From positions 1 through 14,830 of the forward strand of contig DASYSL010000177.1 in NCBI GenBank assembly GCA_036003365.1: a DNA stretch of 14,830 nt, read 5' to 3'. Source of the stretch: DASYSL01 sp036003365. GTDB lineage: Bacteria; Eisenbacteria; RBG-16-71-46; DASYSL01. Under the pieces are notes generated by a model, which saw nothing but the letters and a program-made list of their open reading frames with translations, was not told the DNA's origin and searched no databases. Below, piece by piece: positions 14,393 to 14,830 of the stretch (position 1 is its first letter; each line of letters begins with the position of its first letter). A program made the position numbers and the translations under genes.

Positions 14393-14830
14393 ATGGCTCG
14401 TACCCTGCGTATCGTCTTTGTTTCCCTGCTACTTGGAAGCTGGGCGCCGGCCATGAGCTGGGCTCTCAACACCTACACTTGGACGGGCGCGTCGCCCGGT
14501 CATGTCTTCACGGATCCCACGAGCTGGTCTCCGGCTCGCAGCTCCCCGCGCACCGACGACATCCTCGTGTTTCCGGCACTGGGCGAATCCCTCGTCAGCG
14601 GAATTGGAAATCAGACGGTGGCGCAAGTCGTCATCGCTTCCGGTGGCGTGTATCGGTTCAGCAGCGCTTCTCCCGGTACCGTGACTCTGACCATTGCGGG
14701 CGATGCCGGAACGGACTTCGACATCGACTCCGGTGCGGTCCTGACGGTGACCGGGAGCAACGCCGTCCAGATCAGTCTCGCCAATCTCGCCACCGGGCGC
14801 ATCGCGGGCGATGTCCATATGGAAGGCTCC
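14393..14830 (+). CDS. Secreted beta-rich protein, N-terminal part
   Basis: The reading frame starts at an ATG with GAGGTGA (14382-14388) upstream and is still open after 146 codons at the window edge, so its length is unknown. Residues 1-24 form a signal peptide (MARTLRIV, then a hydrophobic core, ending MSWA). After cleavage the protein begins TYTWTGASPGHVFTDPTSWS and continues with PRTDDILVF, a pattern of a Trp, a W-S/N and a Pro-x-x-D-D that opens many autotransporter-associated beta-strand or beta-helix surface proteins. Ser/Thr/Val-rich repeats follow (SGGVYRFSS, GTVTLTIAGDAG, GAVLTVTGSNAVQISLANL), as expected of a parallel beta-solenoid. The C-terminal sorting or anchoring region lies outside the window. 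Its base use is slightly less GC-rich than that of neighbours. Confidence 0.75.
   Translation, partial: MARTLRIVFVSLLLGSWAPAMSWALNTYTWTGASPGHVFTDPTSWSPARSSPRTDDILVFPALGESLVSGIGNQTVAQVVIASGGVYRFSSASPGTVTLTIAGDAGTDFDIDSGAVLTVTGSNAVQISLANLATGRIAGDVHMEGS

Noticed and set aside
1..14830. CRISPR arrays, insertion sequences, tRNA or rRNA genes
   Set aside because: No regularly spaced repeats, transposase motifs, terminal inverted repeats or RNA gene signatures were seen on either strand.

Overview
The window is a high-GC bacterial segment with long ORFs, many 4-base start/stop overlaps and several lipoprotein or Sec signal peptides, so the cell envelope is probably Gram-negative. Its centre is a clade II (atypical, Sec-exported) nitrous oxide reductase operon. 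It is flanked by a Ser/Thr kinase fused to a beta-propeller, a lipoprotein with YCF48-like repeats, and a secreted beta-rich protein. This mix is common in uncultured soil or sediment lineages such as Eisenbacteria, Gemmatimonadota and Acidobacteriota. The lineage is an inference from gene content; no rRNA or tRNA gene was seen.

Layout. 1-391: the 3' end of a FAD-dependent monooxygenase. 388-1089 (minus): a Crp/Fnr-family regulator sharing its stop tetramer with the preceding gene. 1090-1283: a divergent control region with two identical TGAC-GGGC-GTCA palindromes. 1284-8329: the nos operon, in the order hemerythrin-like protein, lipoprotein cytochrome c, nosZ, GC-rich hairpin, nosB-like membrane protein, nosD, nosF, small cupredoxin-like protein, nosY. 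8377-11019: a membrane-anchored Ser/Thr kinase with PD40 propeller. 11021-11046: a bidirectional hairpin terminator. 11069-11713 (minus): an unrecognised membrane-anchored protein. 11943-14279: a lipoprotein with Big2-like and YCF48-like domains, a second lipoprotein, and a YacP-like NYN nuclease, in one tight run. 14393-14830: the start of a secreted protein that runs off the window.

How it fits together. The regulator probably binds the two palindromes, repressing itself from the near one and driving the nos operon from the far one. NosZ reduces N2O to N2. The monohaem cytochrome just upstream is the obvious electron donor candidate. NosD, NosF and NosY form the ABC machinery needed for CuZ maturation, and the NosB-like protein is typical of clade II clusters. 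No NosL or NosR, and no NosG, NosH or NosC, is encoded here. A cupredoxin-like protein occupies the slot between nosF and nosY. Both the cytochrome and NosZ carry lipobox-type signal peptides, suggesting a lipid-tethered N2O reductase module. That tethering and the small cupredoxin-like protein are the most novel points in the window.
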